Of a stretch of DNA of 36,820 bases, positions 1 to 7,666 are shown piece after piece; within the stretch, counting starts at the first letter, position 1, and every line of letters begins with the position of its first letter. The notes under the pieces are model-generated. The model was not told the DNA's origin and did not search any database. It worked only from the letters and a program-made list of their open reading frames with translations. Source of the DNA: Betaproteobacteria bacterium (GTDB lineage Bacteria > Pseudomonadota > Gammaproteobacteria > Burkholderiales > SG8-41); NCBI GenBank assembly GCA_023266235.1, contig JAHFRL010000035.1, positions 1 to 36,820 of the forward strand, given 5' to 3'. Position numbers and translations under genes: made by a program.

Positions 1-6
1 AATCAA

Positions 7-40
7 ATTGCTGATTGCTGATTGCTGATTGCTGATTGCT
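7..40. repeat. 7-bp tandem repeat upstream of the 2Fe-2S subunit gene
   Basis: The heptamer ATTGCTG is repeated head to tail almost five times without a mismatch and ends 18 bases before the chosen start codon at 59. It is AT-rich compared with the surrounding coding DNA. A 7-bp unit is not a multiple of three, so copy-number change would shift a frame if it were translated. It lies upstream of the likely ATG, so an effect on promoter spacing or simple slippage is more plausible. The repeat is directly visible; any role is unknown. Confidence 0.85.
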
Positions 41-58
41 AAATGCCGACTCCTATTT

Positions 59-523
59 ATGACCAAAATCGAGCTTACCGTCAACGGCACCAAACACTCG
101 CGCGAAGTCGAAGACCGCGCGCTGCTGGTCGACTTCCTGCGCGATGAGCTCGGGCTTACCGGCACGCATGTCGGCTGCGACACCAGCCAGTGCGGCTGCT
201 GCACGGTGCACGTCAACGGCCGCGCGATCAAATCTTGCACATTATTGGCGGTGCAGGCGGGCGGCGCGGAGGTCGTCACCATCGAGGGCATGAGCAAGGA
301 CGGCAAGCTGCACCCGGTGCAGCAGGCCTTCACCGATTGCCACGGCCTGCAGTGCGGTTTCTGCACGCCGGGCATGATCATGGCGGTCGCCGCGCTGCTG
401 GAGGACAACCCTGATCCGACCGACGCCGAGATCTATCACGGCTTGGAAGGCAACCTGTGCCGCTGCACCGGCTACATCAACATCGTCAAGGCCGTGAAAC
501 GCAGCGCCGAGACGATGAAGTAA
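59..523 (+). CDS. (2Fe-2S)-binding small subunit of a molybdenum hydroxylase (CoxS/XdhC-like family)
   Basis: The protein (154 residues) is the electron-transfer subunit of xanthine dehydrogenase/CO dehydrogenase-type molybdenum hydroxylases. It carries two [2Fe-2S] clusters that pass electrons from the molybdopterin subunit to the flavin subunit or an external acceptor. The N-terminal plant-ferredoxin-like cluster has Cys40, Cys45, Cys48 and Cys60 ([10 protein letters not shown]). The C-terminal alpha-helical domain has Cys99, Cys102, Cys134 and Cys136 (LQCGFC and LCRC). Length is normal for the family. The ATG at 59 is chosen because it starts right at the ferredoxin fold; an in-frame TTG at 29 would lie inside the heptamer repeat. 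No clear ribosome-binding site is visible. The large and medium subunits are not downstream, so they must lie left of the window if the complex is encoded here. The substrate cannot be told from this subunit. Confidence 0.93.
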   Translation: MTKIELTVNGTKHSREVEDRALLVDFLRDELGLTGTHVGCDTSQCGCCTVHVNGRAIKSCTLLAVQAGGAEVVTIEGMSKDGKLHPVQQAFTDCHGLQCGFCTPGMIMAVAALLEDNPDPTDAEIYHGLEGNLCRCTGYINIVKAVKRSAETMK

Positions 524-530
524 GCCGCGC

Positions 531-562
531 AAAAAAAAACAAGGCCCGGCTCGCGCCGGGCC
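531..562 (-). terminator. rho-independent terminator of the small minus-strand gene
   Basis: A perfect 8-bp stem (GGCCCGGC at 543-550, GCCGGGCC at 555-562) closes a 4-base loop. On the minus strand it is followed by a short T-rich run ending in nine T (the A-run at 531-539). This is a textbook intrinsic terminator for transcription coming from the gene at 648-860. It may also slow plus-strand transcription leaving the 2Fe-2S gene, but the T-run is on the minus side. Confidence 0.85.
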
Positions 563-647
563 CAAATTGCTGCCACCCGCCAACCGCGGCATTGCGCCGC
601 GGAGCAAATGTCCTGTTGCGCGGGAGCCGTCCCGCATCCCGTGTTGC

Positions 648-860
648 TTAGTGCTTGAAGCCGTGCTTCAGCGGCGCGCGGTTGGACAGGTATTTGGCCG
701 CGTTCTCAATCGCGTTCAATACCCACATGATGCCGTCCGAAATTGCGTCGGCATTGCGTAACGCGTTAAGGGCAACTTCACGCTCACTCGCCGTCATCGG
801 CGCCCGCTTGATGCGAGCATAAAGGTCTATATTCGCAGCTCTTTCGCTAACTTTGCTCAT
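648..860 (-). CDS. small hypothetical protein (70 aa)
   Basis: I do not recognise this protein. It is 70 residues long, mostly helical in character, with a basic N-terminal half and a His/Lys-rich tail (KHGFKH). There is no signal peptide or clear membrane segment. Several points support a real gene: a good ribosome-binding site (GGAG, about seven bases before the ATG), a strong intrinsic terminator just downstream at 531-562, and a position divergent from a LysR regulator across a promoter-like spacer. It may be under control of that regulator, as divergent LysR targets often are; this is inference. Function unknown. Confidence 0.7.
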   Translation of the reverse strand: MSKVSERAANIDLYARIKRAPMTASEREVALNALRNADAISDGIMWVLNAIENAAKYLSNRAPLKHGFKH

Positions 861-947
861 TTTGATCTCCGTTCATGGTAAATTGCGTCGGCTTGATCGG
901 ACAAGATTACCTATTGCCACGGTTTGCCTATTGCTCGAATATAGACC

Positions 948-988
948 TGATATATTACGATATGTTGCATCGCAACACATGATATATT
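948..988. promoter_or_regulatory. candidate LysR operator with flanking direct repeats
   Basis: In the 161-bp spacer between the divergent 70-residue gene and the LysR gene there is a perfect inverted repeat, TGTTGC-ATC-GCAACA (963-977). It is flanked by two copies of TGATATATT (948-956 and 980-988) whose starts are 32 bp apart, about three helical turns. The layout suits autoregulator binding in a divergent promoter. The repeats are seen directly. The assignment to the LysR protein is inferred from position, and the dyad does not match the T-N11-A box exactly. Confidence 0.5.
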
Positions 989-1021
989 GTCGTCTGTCAA
1001 GTTAGGGGAACTAATCTGAAT

Positions 1022-1978
1022 ATGACCGAACGGTTACCACCGCTGAATGCGCTCAAGGCTTTCGAGTCTGCGGCGCGCCATTTGAGCCTGAAGCGCGCGG
1101 CGCAGGAACTGAGCGTGACGCCGGCGGCGGTCAGCCACCAGGTCAAGGCGCTCGAGGACTATCTCGGCGTGAAGCTTTTCCGCCGCATGAATCGCGCACT
1201 GGAACTGACGCCGGTCGCGCGCGCCGCGCTGCCCAAGCTGCGCGAAGGTTTTGACAGCCTGGCGCAGGCGGTTGCCGCGCTGCGGCCGCAGCTGGACAGC
1301 GGGCAGGTCACCGTGAGCGCGGCGCCGTCATTTGCCACGCGCTGGCTGATGCCACGGCTGCACCGCTTTTTCTCCGCGCATCCCGAAATCGACGTGCGCG
1401 TTTCGGCGCGCCTGCGGCGCGCCAGGCAGGGCGGGCAGCACAGCACGGCCGAGCGCGCCACGATCGAAAACTGGCTCGAGGAATCCGATGTCGCGATCCT
1501 CTACGGCCATGGCGATTACCCGGGCTTTCGCGTTGACAGGCTGTTCACGTTGACCGTCGCGCCGATCTGCAGTCCGCAGTTACTGCACGGCGACCATCCG
1601 CTGCGGCGCCCGCAGGACCTGATCCATCACACTCTGCTGCATGACGATACCGGTATGCTCTACGATGGCGTCGCATTCTGGGATGCGTGGCTCAAGGCGG
1701 CCGAGGTCGAGGCCGTCGATACCAGCCGCGGTTCGCATTTCAGTCACGCCGTGCTCGCGCTCGAAGCGGCGAACGATGCGCTCGGCGTGGTTGCGACGTT
1801 CCCGGTGCTTGCCGCCGCCGAGCTTGCGGTCGGGCGCCTGATATTGCCATTCGAGCTGCAAGTCCCGCTGCAATCGGCTTATTACCTGGTGTGCATTGAA
1901 ACCGCAGTATTGCGGCCGGCGGTCGCGGCATTCCGCGACTGGTTGCTTGCGGAAGCCGCGCACCGGCCGGCATTTTGA
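1022..1978 (+). CDS. LysR-family transcriptional regulator (GcvA-like)
   Basis: A DNA-binding regulator of 318 residues, the usual size for LysR proteins. The N-terminal winged helix-turn-helix spans about residues 5-65, with LNALKAFESAARH at the start and the recognition region SVTPAAVSHQVKALE. The rest is the periplasmic-binding-protein-like effector domain, in the GcvA-like subgroup by its N-terminal pattern. It is preceded by a purine-rich AGGGGA. It reads away from the 70-residue gene at 648-860 and sits 117 bp upstream, on the same strand, of the gamma-glutamylation operon. It could regulate either or both. The effector cannot be deduced. Family assignment is certain; the target is inferred. 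Confidence 0.95.
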   Translation: MTERLPPLNALKAFESAARHLSLKRAAQELSVTPAAVSHQVKALEDYLGVKLFRRMNRALELTPVARAALPKLREGFDSLAQAVAALRPQLDSGQVTVSAAPSFATRWLMPRLHRFFSAHPEIDVRVSARLRRARQGGQHSTAERATIENWLEESDVAILYGHGDYPGFRVDRLFTLTVAPICSPQLLHGDHPLRRPQDLIHHTLLHDDTGMLYDGVAFWDAWLKAAEVEAVDTSRGSHFSHAVLALEAANDALGVVATFPVLAAAELAVGRLILPFELQVPLQSAYYLVCIETAVLRPAVAAFRDWLLAEAAHRPAF

Positions 1979-1982
1979 TTTC

Positions 1983-2004
1983 ATGCCCTTGATATCTCGG
2001 GCAT
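1983..2004. promoter_or_regulatory. candidate operator upstream of the gamma-glutamylation operon
   Basis: An interrupted palindrome has outer arms ATGCCC and GGGCAT and a central GATATC, with 18 of 22 positions symmetric. It lies just after the LysR stop and about 90 bp before the ligase start. A CATAAT sequence at 2002-2007 resembles a -10 element, but no well-spaced -35 is apparent. It could be an operator for the adjacent LysR protein or a weak transcript-end structure; there is no T-run. Confidence 0.35.
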
Positions 2005-2095
2005 AATCTCGTTTCTGCCGCTTCGATCACCAGCGCGCACTTGAGGGCCATGGCGGGTGCGTGCGCGAGCGGCTTTGCCGCGGGAGGCAGTCACC

Positions 2096-3463
2096 ATGAA
2101 AAACAAAAAATCCACCAGCCGGAAGATCATCGATCTGGTCGTTTCGTCGCCGGCGACGCGCGTCAAGGTCGCCGTCACCGACATCGACGGCGTGCTGCGC
2201 GGAAAATATATTCACAAGGACAAGTTCCTGTCCGCGGCCGACGGCGGCTTCGGTTTCTGTAACGTCGTGTTCGGCTGGGACAGCGGTGACCAGGCCTACG
2301 ACAACACGACGTGGACCGGCTGGCATACCGGGTTTCCCGATGCGCTGGCGAAGATCGACCTCAATACCTACCGCCGCATCCCGTGGGACGATCACGTGCC
2401 GTTTTTCCTCGCGGACTTCGCAGAGGCGGACGGTGAACCGTTGCCGGTATGCCCGCGCCAATTGCTCAAGAAGGTGCTCGCGCGCGCCGCGAAAAAAGGC
2501 CTGCGCGTGATGGCCGGTTTCGAGTACGAGTGGTTCAATTTCCGCGAGACGCCGCAGAGCCTCGCCGCGAAGCACTACACGCAACCCGAGCCGATCACGC
2601 CGGGCATGTTCGGCTACTCGCTGATCCGCGCGGGCCAGAACCAGCCGTTCTTCCGCGCGCTGATGGAGGAGATGCCGCAGTTCGGCATCCCGATCGAGGG
2701 ACTGCACACCGAAACCGGCCCCGGCGTGTACGAGGCGGCGATCCTGTATTCCGAGGCGCTCGAGGCCGCGGACCGCGCGGTGTTGTTCAAGACCGCAGCG
2801 AAGGAAATCGGCTTCCGCTTCGGCATCATGCCGAGTTTCATGGCGAAGTGGAACACGCAGTACCCGGGTTGCAGCGGCCACATTCACCAGAGCCTGTCCG
2901 ACGGCAAGCACAATCTGTTCTTTGACGGCAGGTCGCCGCGCAAGATGAGCAAGTTGTTCGAAAGCTACCTGGCCGGACAGTTGCACTGCCTGAAAGACAT
3001 TCAGGTGTTCTTCGCGCCGACCATCAACAGCTACAAACGGCTGGTCGACGGTTTCTGGGCGCCGGTCAAGGCGACGTGGGGCCTCGACAACCGCACGGCA
3101 AGCTTGCGCGTGATCCCGGGCTCGTCGAAATCGACGCGGCTCGAGACGCGTTGCCCGGGCGCCGACACCAATCCCTACCTGGCGCTCGCGGCATGCGTTG
3201 CCGCCGGCCTCTATGGCATCGAGAAAGGGCTCAAGCTCACCACCGCGCCGCTCGAGGGCGACAGCGCCAAGGCGCGCCAGATCCCGCGCCTGCCGCGCAA
3301 CCTGATGGAAGCCGCGCATAATCTCAAGCAGTCGAAAATCGCGCGCGAGCTGTTCGGCGACCCATTCGTCGATCACTACGTCAAGACGCGCGAGTGGGAA
3401 TGGCGCCAGTTCCAGGACGCGGTCACCGACTGGGAACTCAAGCGGTACTTCGAAATCATCTGA
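2096..3463 (+). CDS. glutamine-synthetase-family gamma-glutamyl ligase (PuuA/IpuC/GlnA4-like)
   Basis: The protein (455 residues) belongs to the glutamine synthetase superfamily. Family members outside nitrogen assimilation join glutamate to an amine using ATP. An N-terminal beta-grasp part (TDIDGVLRGK, residues 28-37) precedes the catalytic barrel. Metal and nucleotide motifs are visible: GFEYEWF (141-147), ETGPGVYE, GCSGHIHQS, and the C-terminal RPGADTNPYLALAA-like stretch, here RCPGADTNPYL. The ATG at 2096 is chosen over an in-frame GTG at 2057 because GGGAGG lies eight bases before it. It begins an operon with an iron-type alcohol dehydrogenase 3 bp downstream, a PuuD-like hydrolase and an aldehyde dehydrogenase. 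That company argues for gamma-glutamylation of an amine or amino alcohol rather than ammonia assimilation. Specificity is inferred from context only. Confidence 0.9.
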   Translation: MKNKKSTSRKIIDLVVSSPATRVKVAVTDIDGVLRGKYIHKDKFLSAADGGFGFCNVVFGWDSGDQAYDNTTWTGWHTGFPDALAKIDLNTYRRIPWDDHVPFFLADFAEADGEPLPVCPRQLLKKVLARAAKKGLRVMAGFEYEWFNFRETPQSLAAKHYTQPEPITPGMFGYSLIRAGQNQPFFRALMEEMPQFGIPIEGLHTETGPGVYEAAILYSEALEAADRAVLFKTAAKEIGFRFGIMPSFMAKWNTQYPGCSGHIHQSLSDGKHNLFFDGRSPRKMSKLFESYLAGQLHCLKDIQVFFAPTINSYKRLVDGFWAPVKATWGLDNRTASLRVIPGSSKSTRLETRCPGADTNPYLALAACVAAGLYGIEKGLKLTTAPLEGDSAKARQIPRLPRNLMEAAHNLKQSKIARELFGDPFVDHYVKTREWEWRQFQDAVTDWELKRYFEII

Positions 3464-3466
3464 TCC

Positions 3467-4615
3467 ATGGCGATACACCGGTTCGCGTTCCCGACTGACA
3501 TTCATTTCGGCCCCGGCGCGCGGCGCGAAGTCGCGGAGTACCTGAAGGCGCTCGGCTGCAAGCGGCCGCTGATCGTCACCGACCAAGGCATCGCCGCGCT
3601 GCCGCTGCTCGCTGAGTTCAAATCGACGCTCGCCGGGCTTGCGGTCGATGTTTATTCCGGCGTGTGGGGCAATCCGGTCAAAAGCCAGGTCGACGCCGGC
3701 GTGGCGGCGTTCAAGGCGCACCAGGCTGACGCGGTCATCGGCTTCGGCGGCGGCGCCGCGCTCGATGTCGCGAAAGTCGTCGCGCTGATGTCGAACCATC
3801 CGGGCGATGTGCTCGAATACGCATGGGACCATCCACAGGCGCGGCCGATCGAGCGCGAACTGCCGTGTTTTGTCGCGCTGCCGACCACCGCCGGCACCGG
3901 CAGCGAGGTCGGCCGCTCGAGCGTGATCTCGGATGATGCGACACACATCAAGAAAATCATTTTTTCGCCCAGGCTGCTCGCCAGGGCGGTGTTCGCCGAT
4001 CCGGAGTTGACGTTCGGTCTGCCGCCGCACGTGACTGCGGCAACCGGCATGGATGCGCTCACGCATAACGTCGAGTCGTATATCGCCAAGGGCTACCATC
4101 CGATGTGCGACGGCATTGCGCTCGAGGGGGTGCGCATCGCCGCGCGCGCGCTGCCGCTCGCGGTGCGCGAGCCGAAAAACCTGCAGGCGCGCTCGGACAT
4201 GCTGATGGCTTCGATGATGGGTGCGGTCGCGTTCCAGAAGGACCTCGGCGCGACGCATTCGTGCGCGCACGCGCTCTCGACGGTTGCCGACCTGCACCAC
4301 GGGCTCGCCAACGGCATCATGATCGACTACGTGATGCGGTTCAATCAGCCGGTCGAGATCGAGCGTTTCGCGCGCATGGCGCAGGTCGCGGGTGTCGCGC
4401 GCGGTTCGACCGCAGCGAGCGCGGCGGCGTTCGTCGAATGGCTGACCAGACTCAAGCGCGACATCGGCATTCCGGCGAAACTCGGCGCGGTTAAAGTGAC
4501 GATAAAGCAGTTGCCGAAGCTGCTCGACGTGGCGGTCGACGATATCTGTCACAAGACCAATCCGCGACCGTGCACGCGCGCCGATTTCGAGCGCATTTTC
4601 ACCGAGGCGATTTAG
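3467..4615 (+). CDS. iron-containing (group III) alcohol dehydrogenase
   Basis: A 382-residue NAD(P)-dependent, metal-activated alcohol dehydrogenase of the FucO/AdhB family. The dinucleotide-binding GGGAALDVAK (residues 94-103) and TTAGTGSEV (140-148) are clear. The metal ligands expected from the family are all present: Asp196 and His200 in GMDALTH, His264, and His278 in HHG, with the usual 14-residue spacing between the last two. It starts 3 bp after the ligase stop and ends 2 bp before the hydrolase start, so it is surely co-transcribed. In the proposed pathway it would oxidise the hydroxyl of a gamma-glutamyl amino alcohol to an aldehyde for the dehydrogenase encoded two genes downstream. 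The opposite direction, aldehyde reduction, cannot be excluded. Confidence 0.95.
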   Translation: MAIHRFAFPTDIHFGPGARREVAEYLKALGCKRPLIVTDQGIAALPLLAEFKSTLAGLAVDVYSGVWGNPVKSQVDAGVAAFKAHQADAVIGFGGGAALDVAKVVALMSNHPGDVLEYAWDHPQARPIERELPCFVALPTTAGTGSEVGRSSVISDDATHIKKIIFSPRLLARAVFADPELTFGLPPHVTAATGMDALTHNVESYIAKGYHPMCDGIALEGVRIAARALPLAVREPKNLQARSDMLMASMMGAVAFQKDLGATHSCAHALSTVADLHHGLANGIMIDYVMRFNQPVEIERFARMAQVAGVARGSTAASAAAFVEWLTRLKRDIGIPAKLGAVKVTIKQLPKLLDVAVDDICHKTNPRPCTRADFERIFTEAI

Positions 4616-4617
4616 CG

Positions 4618-5394
4618 ATGCGCCCGCTCAAGATCGGCGTCTCGGCGCGGTTTTTCCATCCGCAGCCGGGCAGCATCGCCGTGCAGAGCAAGACGCTGCA
4701 GTACCTCGAGCAGTCGATGGCGCACTGGGTGATGTCGCGCGACGTGCTGGTCTTCATGGTGCCCTCGGTGGACAAGGACGGCCTCATCCACCGCAGCAGC
4801 ATCCGCTTGTCGGACTACGCGAAGCACCTCGACGGGCTGGTACTGCAGGGCGGGGCCGATGTGGCGCCGGAGAGCTACGACGAGGAGCCGCTGAAGCCGG
4901 AATGGGCGGGTGACCGCGTGCGCGACGTCTACGAGATGGAACTGCTGCACGAGTTCATCGAGGCCGGCAAACCGGTGCTCGGCGTCTGCCGCGGCTTGCA
5001 GTTGATCAACGTTGCGCTCGGCGGCACGCTCTACCAGGACGTCAACAGCCAGATTCCCGGCACACTCGAGCACCGCAGCAGACAGGCCTACGAAAAGAAT
5101 TTCCACGACATCGCGATCGAGCCCGAGTCGGGCCTGGCACGGTTGTATCCGGACGTAAGGACCGCGCGCGTAAACAGCATCCATCACCAGTCGATCAAGA
5201 CGCTCGGCCGCGATCTCGTGATCGAGGCGTATGCCGAGCCTGATCGCGTGATCGAAGCGATGCGCTGGCGCGGGCGTGGCTACGTCTTCGGCGTGCAGTG
5301 GCACCCGGAGTTCCTGCACCCCTCCGACCAGACCGTGATGGATCAGACTCCGATCCTTGATGAATTCCTGACTGCGGTGCGCAAGCACACCTGA
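4618..5394 (+). CDS. gamma-glutamyl amide hydrolase, class I glutamine amidotransferase-like (PuuD family)
   Basis: A 258-residue peptidase-C26 type hydrolase that removes the glutamyl group from gamma-glutamylated products, as PuuD does with gamma-glutamyl-GABA. The catalytic nucleophile is Cys124 in GVCRG, and His229 and Glu231 in QWHPEF complete the triad. NSIHHQSIK (187-195) is also typical. The ATG at 4618 follows the alcohol dehydrogenase stop by 2 bp; an upstream in-frame start would run into that gene. The stop overlaps the next start by one base (TGATG), suggesting translational coupling. In the proposed pathway it releases glutamate and an amino acid at the end. Confidence 0.93.
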   Translation: MRPLKIGVSARFFHPQPGSIAVQSKTLQYLEQSMAHWVMSRDVLVFMVPSVDKDGLIHRSSIRLSDYAKHLDGLVLQGGADVAPESYDEEPLKPEWAGDRVRDVYEMELLHEFIEAGKPVLGVCRGLQLINVALGGTLYQDVNSQIPGTLEHRSRQAYEKNFHDIAIEPESGLARLYPDVRTARVNSIHHQSIKTLGRDLVIEAYAEPDRVIEAMRWRGRGYVFGVQWHPEFLHPSDQTVMDQTPILDEFLTAVRKHT

Positions 5395-6773
5395 TGCCTG
5401 TGTTGAAAATCGTCGATCCGGCGACCCTTGCCGTCGTCGCCCGCGTGCCCGCCGACACCGCGGCCAGCATCGGGAAAAAATACCGGCTCGCGCGCGCCGC
5501 ACAGCCAGCGTGGGCGCAACTGCCGATCGCGCAACGCATCGACGCGATGATCCGATTCCGGGAACAGATCGTCGTGCAGCGCGAAGGGCTGGCGAAGATT
5601 CTCACGCGCGAAGTCGGCAAGCCGATTACCCAGTCGCGCAATGAGTTGAACGGCGTGCCCGGCCGCATCGACTTTTTCGTCAATCATGCAGCCAAGGTCG
5701 GGCGCGACGAGGTGGTGTTCGCCGACCGCGGAGAGAAGCTCGAGGAAAAGATCTCGCACGAGCCGCTCGGCGTGATCGCCAATATATCGGCGTGGAATTA
5801 CCCGTATTTCGTCGGTTCCAACGTCTTCGTGCCGGCGTTGCTGACCGGTAACGCGGTGCTCTACAAGCCGTCCGAGTTTGCAACGCTGAGCGGGCTCGAA
5901 ATCGCCAGGATGCTCCACCAATCCGGCGTGCCGCAGGACGTGTTTGTGCCGGTGATCGGCGGCGGCGAGGCTGGTGCGGCCCTGTTGAAGCAGCCGCTCG
6001 ACGGCGTATTTTTCACCGGCTCGTACGCAACCGGCCGCAAGATCGCGGCCGCGGCGGGAAAACGCATGATCAAGGTGCAGCTCGAGCTCGGCGGCAAGGA
6101 CCCGATCTACGTATGCGACGACGTCGACATCAAGACTGCGGCGGAGGCGCTCGCCGACGGCGCGTTCTACAACACCGGCCAAAGTTGCTGCTCGGTCGAG
6201 CGCATCTATGTGCACGAGAACATTTACGTGCCCTTCGTCGAGGCGTTCGTCGCGACGGTGCGCGGCTTCAAGATCGGCGATCCTGCGGACGACACGACTT
6301 ATATCGGGCCGCTCACGCGTAAGCCGCAGCTTGCGGTGTTGAAGCGCCAGGTGGCCGATGCCAGGAAGAAGGGTGCCAAGCTGCGCACCGGCGGCAAGCC
6401 GCTCGCGCGCAAGGGCAATTACTTCGCGCCGACGGTGTTCTCCGATGTGAATCACCGGATGGAATTGATGCGGGAAGAGAGCTTCGGCCCGATCATCGGC
6501 ATCCAGGCGGTAAAGGACGACAGCGAGGCGACGCGGCTCATGAACGACTCTGAGTACGGGCTTACCGCCGGCGTCTACACGCCGGATCGCAAGCGCGCCG
6601 AAGCGATACTCGCGCAGATCAAATCCGGGTCGGTTTACTGGAACTGCTGCGACCGCGTCAGCCCGCGCCTGCCGTGGTCGGGTATTGGACACTCCGGCAT
6701 TGGACTGACTCTCTCTACGTACGGAATCCAGACCTTCATGCGTCCCAAAGCCTGGCACCTGAAATCAGTTTAG
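5394..6773 (+). CDS. aldehyde dehydrogenase (NAD(P)+), likely for a gamma-glutamyl aminoaldehyde
   Basis: A 459-residue aldehyde dehydrogenase, slightly short for the superfamily, of the compact succinic-semialdehyde/PuuC-like type. The catalytic base Glu231 lies in LELGGKDP and the nucleophile Cys265 in TGQSCC. The cofactor-binding FFTGSYATG (207-214) and the ANISAWNYP oxyanion region (129-137) are present. Its start overlaps the hydrolase stop by one base. Its natural place is oxidation of the aldehyde made by the alcohol dehydrogenase, giving a gamma-glutamyl amino acid for the hydrolase. Substrate is inferred from the operon. Confidence 0.95.
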   Translation: MPVLKIVDPATLAVVARVPADTAASIGKKYRLARAAQPAWAQLPIAQRIDAMIRFREQIVVQREGLAKILTREVGKPITQSRNELNGVPGRIDFFVNHAAKVGRDEVVFADRGEKLEEKISHEPLGVIANISAWNYPYFVGSNVFVPALLTGNAVLYKPSEFATLSGLEIARMLHQSGVPQDVFVPVIGGGEAGAALLKQPLDGVFFTGSYATGRKIAAAAGKRMIKVQLELGGKDPIYVCDDVDIKTAAEALADGAFYNTGQSCCSVERIYVHENIYVPFVEAFVATVRGFKIGDPADDTTYIGPLTRKPQLAVLKRQVADARKKGAKLRTGGKPLARKGNYFAPTVFSDVNHRMELMREESFGPIIGIQAVKDDSEATRLMNDSEYGLTAGVYTPDRKRAEAILAQIKSGSVYWNCCDRVSPRLPWSGIGHSGIGLTLSTYGIQTFMRPKAWHLKSV

Positions 6774-6799
6774 GCTTGCCGTATTGTCGTTGAATCGCA

Positions 6800-7651
6800 G
6801 TGACCGACGCCAAGCTGAAGCAACGTCTGCGTAGCGCGCGCAAATTCGATCCCGCCGCGCACGTGCCGCTGTTGTGTGAAGGCAAGCATATCGGCTGGCT
6901 GCGCAAATCAGCAGCGCAGCGCCTTATGGCGTGGCCCGGGATATTCAAGCGCGATGCGGCCGGCGTGCGCGTCGCCGATTCGCTCGCCAGCGCCGAGGCA
7001 CGCACCGCGGCGATCGCGGCGGTGATCGAGACGCTGTACCGGGAGGGTGCGATCACCGGCTGGCGCGCTGAGCGCTACGCGGTCGTCACCGCTTTTGACG
7101 CGCTGCCGTTGTTTCATATCGAGCGCGCGGCGGCGCGTTACTTCGGCGTTACCACGTATGCCGCGCACGCGAACGGCTACTGCGGCAGCGGCGCGCACTG
7201 CGCGATGTGGCTCGCGCGCCGCTCAAAGACCAAGCCGATCGATCCGGGCATGCTCGACAATCTGGTTGGCGGCGGCATGTCGGCCGGCATCCAGCCGCTG
7301 CAAGCCATTATCAGGGAGGCGTGGGAAGAGGCGGGGATACCTGTGGAACTCGCGCGCAAGGCGGTCGCTGCGGGAACCGTACGGCTGTTACGCGAAGTGC
7401 CGGAAGGCGTGCAGTCGGAGGCGATTTTCGTGCACGACCTCGAATTGCCGCGCAACTTTCTGCCGTATAACGAGGACGGCGAGGTTGCGGAGTTCCGGCG
7501 CGTGCCGATTGCGGACGTAATCGAGATGCTGCGTGGCGACATCGACATCACGCTCGACGCGAGCCTAGTGATACTGAGTTTTCTGGTGCGACGCGGTTAT
7601 CTTGAAAACGCCCTGCCTGGCTGCGGCGACGTTGTGTCCTTCAGTGACTGA
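6800..7651 (+). CDS. Nudix hydrolase with N-terminal DUF4743 domain
   Basis: A 283-residue protein made of an N-terminal DUF4743-type region (about 1-115) and a Nudix domain. Relatives are the eukaryotic thiamin-pyrophosphokinase-related Nudix proteins. The Nudix helix is at 157-180 and keeps the metal-binding core REAWEEAGI (Arg172, Glu173, Glu176, Glu177). The first Glu of the signature is replaced by Ile164. The start is a GTG 26 bp after the aldehyde dehydrogenase stop, with no strong ribosome-binding site. It may be the last gene of the operon, but no biochemical link to gamma-glutamylation is evident. The substrate is unknown; thiamin-diphosphate derivatives are possible from family precedent. 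Confidence 0.88.
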   Translation: MTDAKLKQRLRSARKFDPAAHVPLLCEGKHIGWLRKSAAQRLMAWPGIFKRDAAGVRVADSLASAEARTAAIAAVIETLYREGAITGWRAERYAVVTAFDALPLFHIERAAARYFGVTTYAAHANGYCGSGAHCAMWLARRSKTKPIDPGMLDNLVGGGMSAGIQPLQAIIREAWEEAGIPVELARKAVAAGTVRLLREVPEGVQSEAIFVHDLELPRNFLPYNEDGEVAEFRRVPIADVIEMLRGDIDITLDASLVILSFLVRRGYLENALPGCGDVVSFSD

Positions 7652-7666
7652 CCGGAATGGACGTCC

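Noticed and set aside
2027..4552. Very long (841-codon) open frame on the minus strand opposite the ligase and alcohol dehydrogenase
   Set aside because: It lies entirely antisense to two genes with clear motifs, is extremely rich in Arg, and shows no family pattern. Such frames are expected opposite GC-rich genes because of third-position bias.
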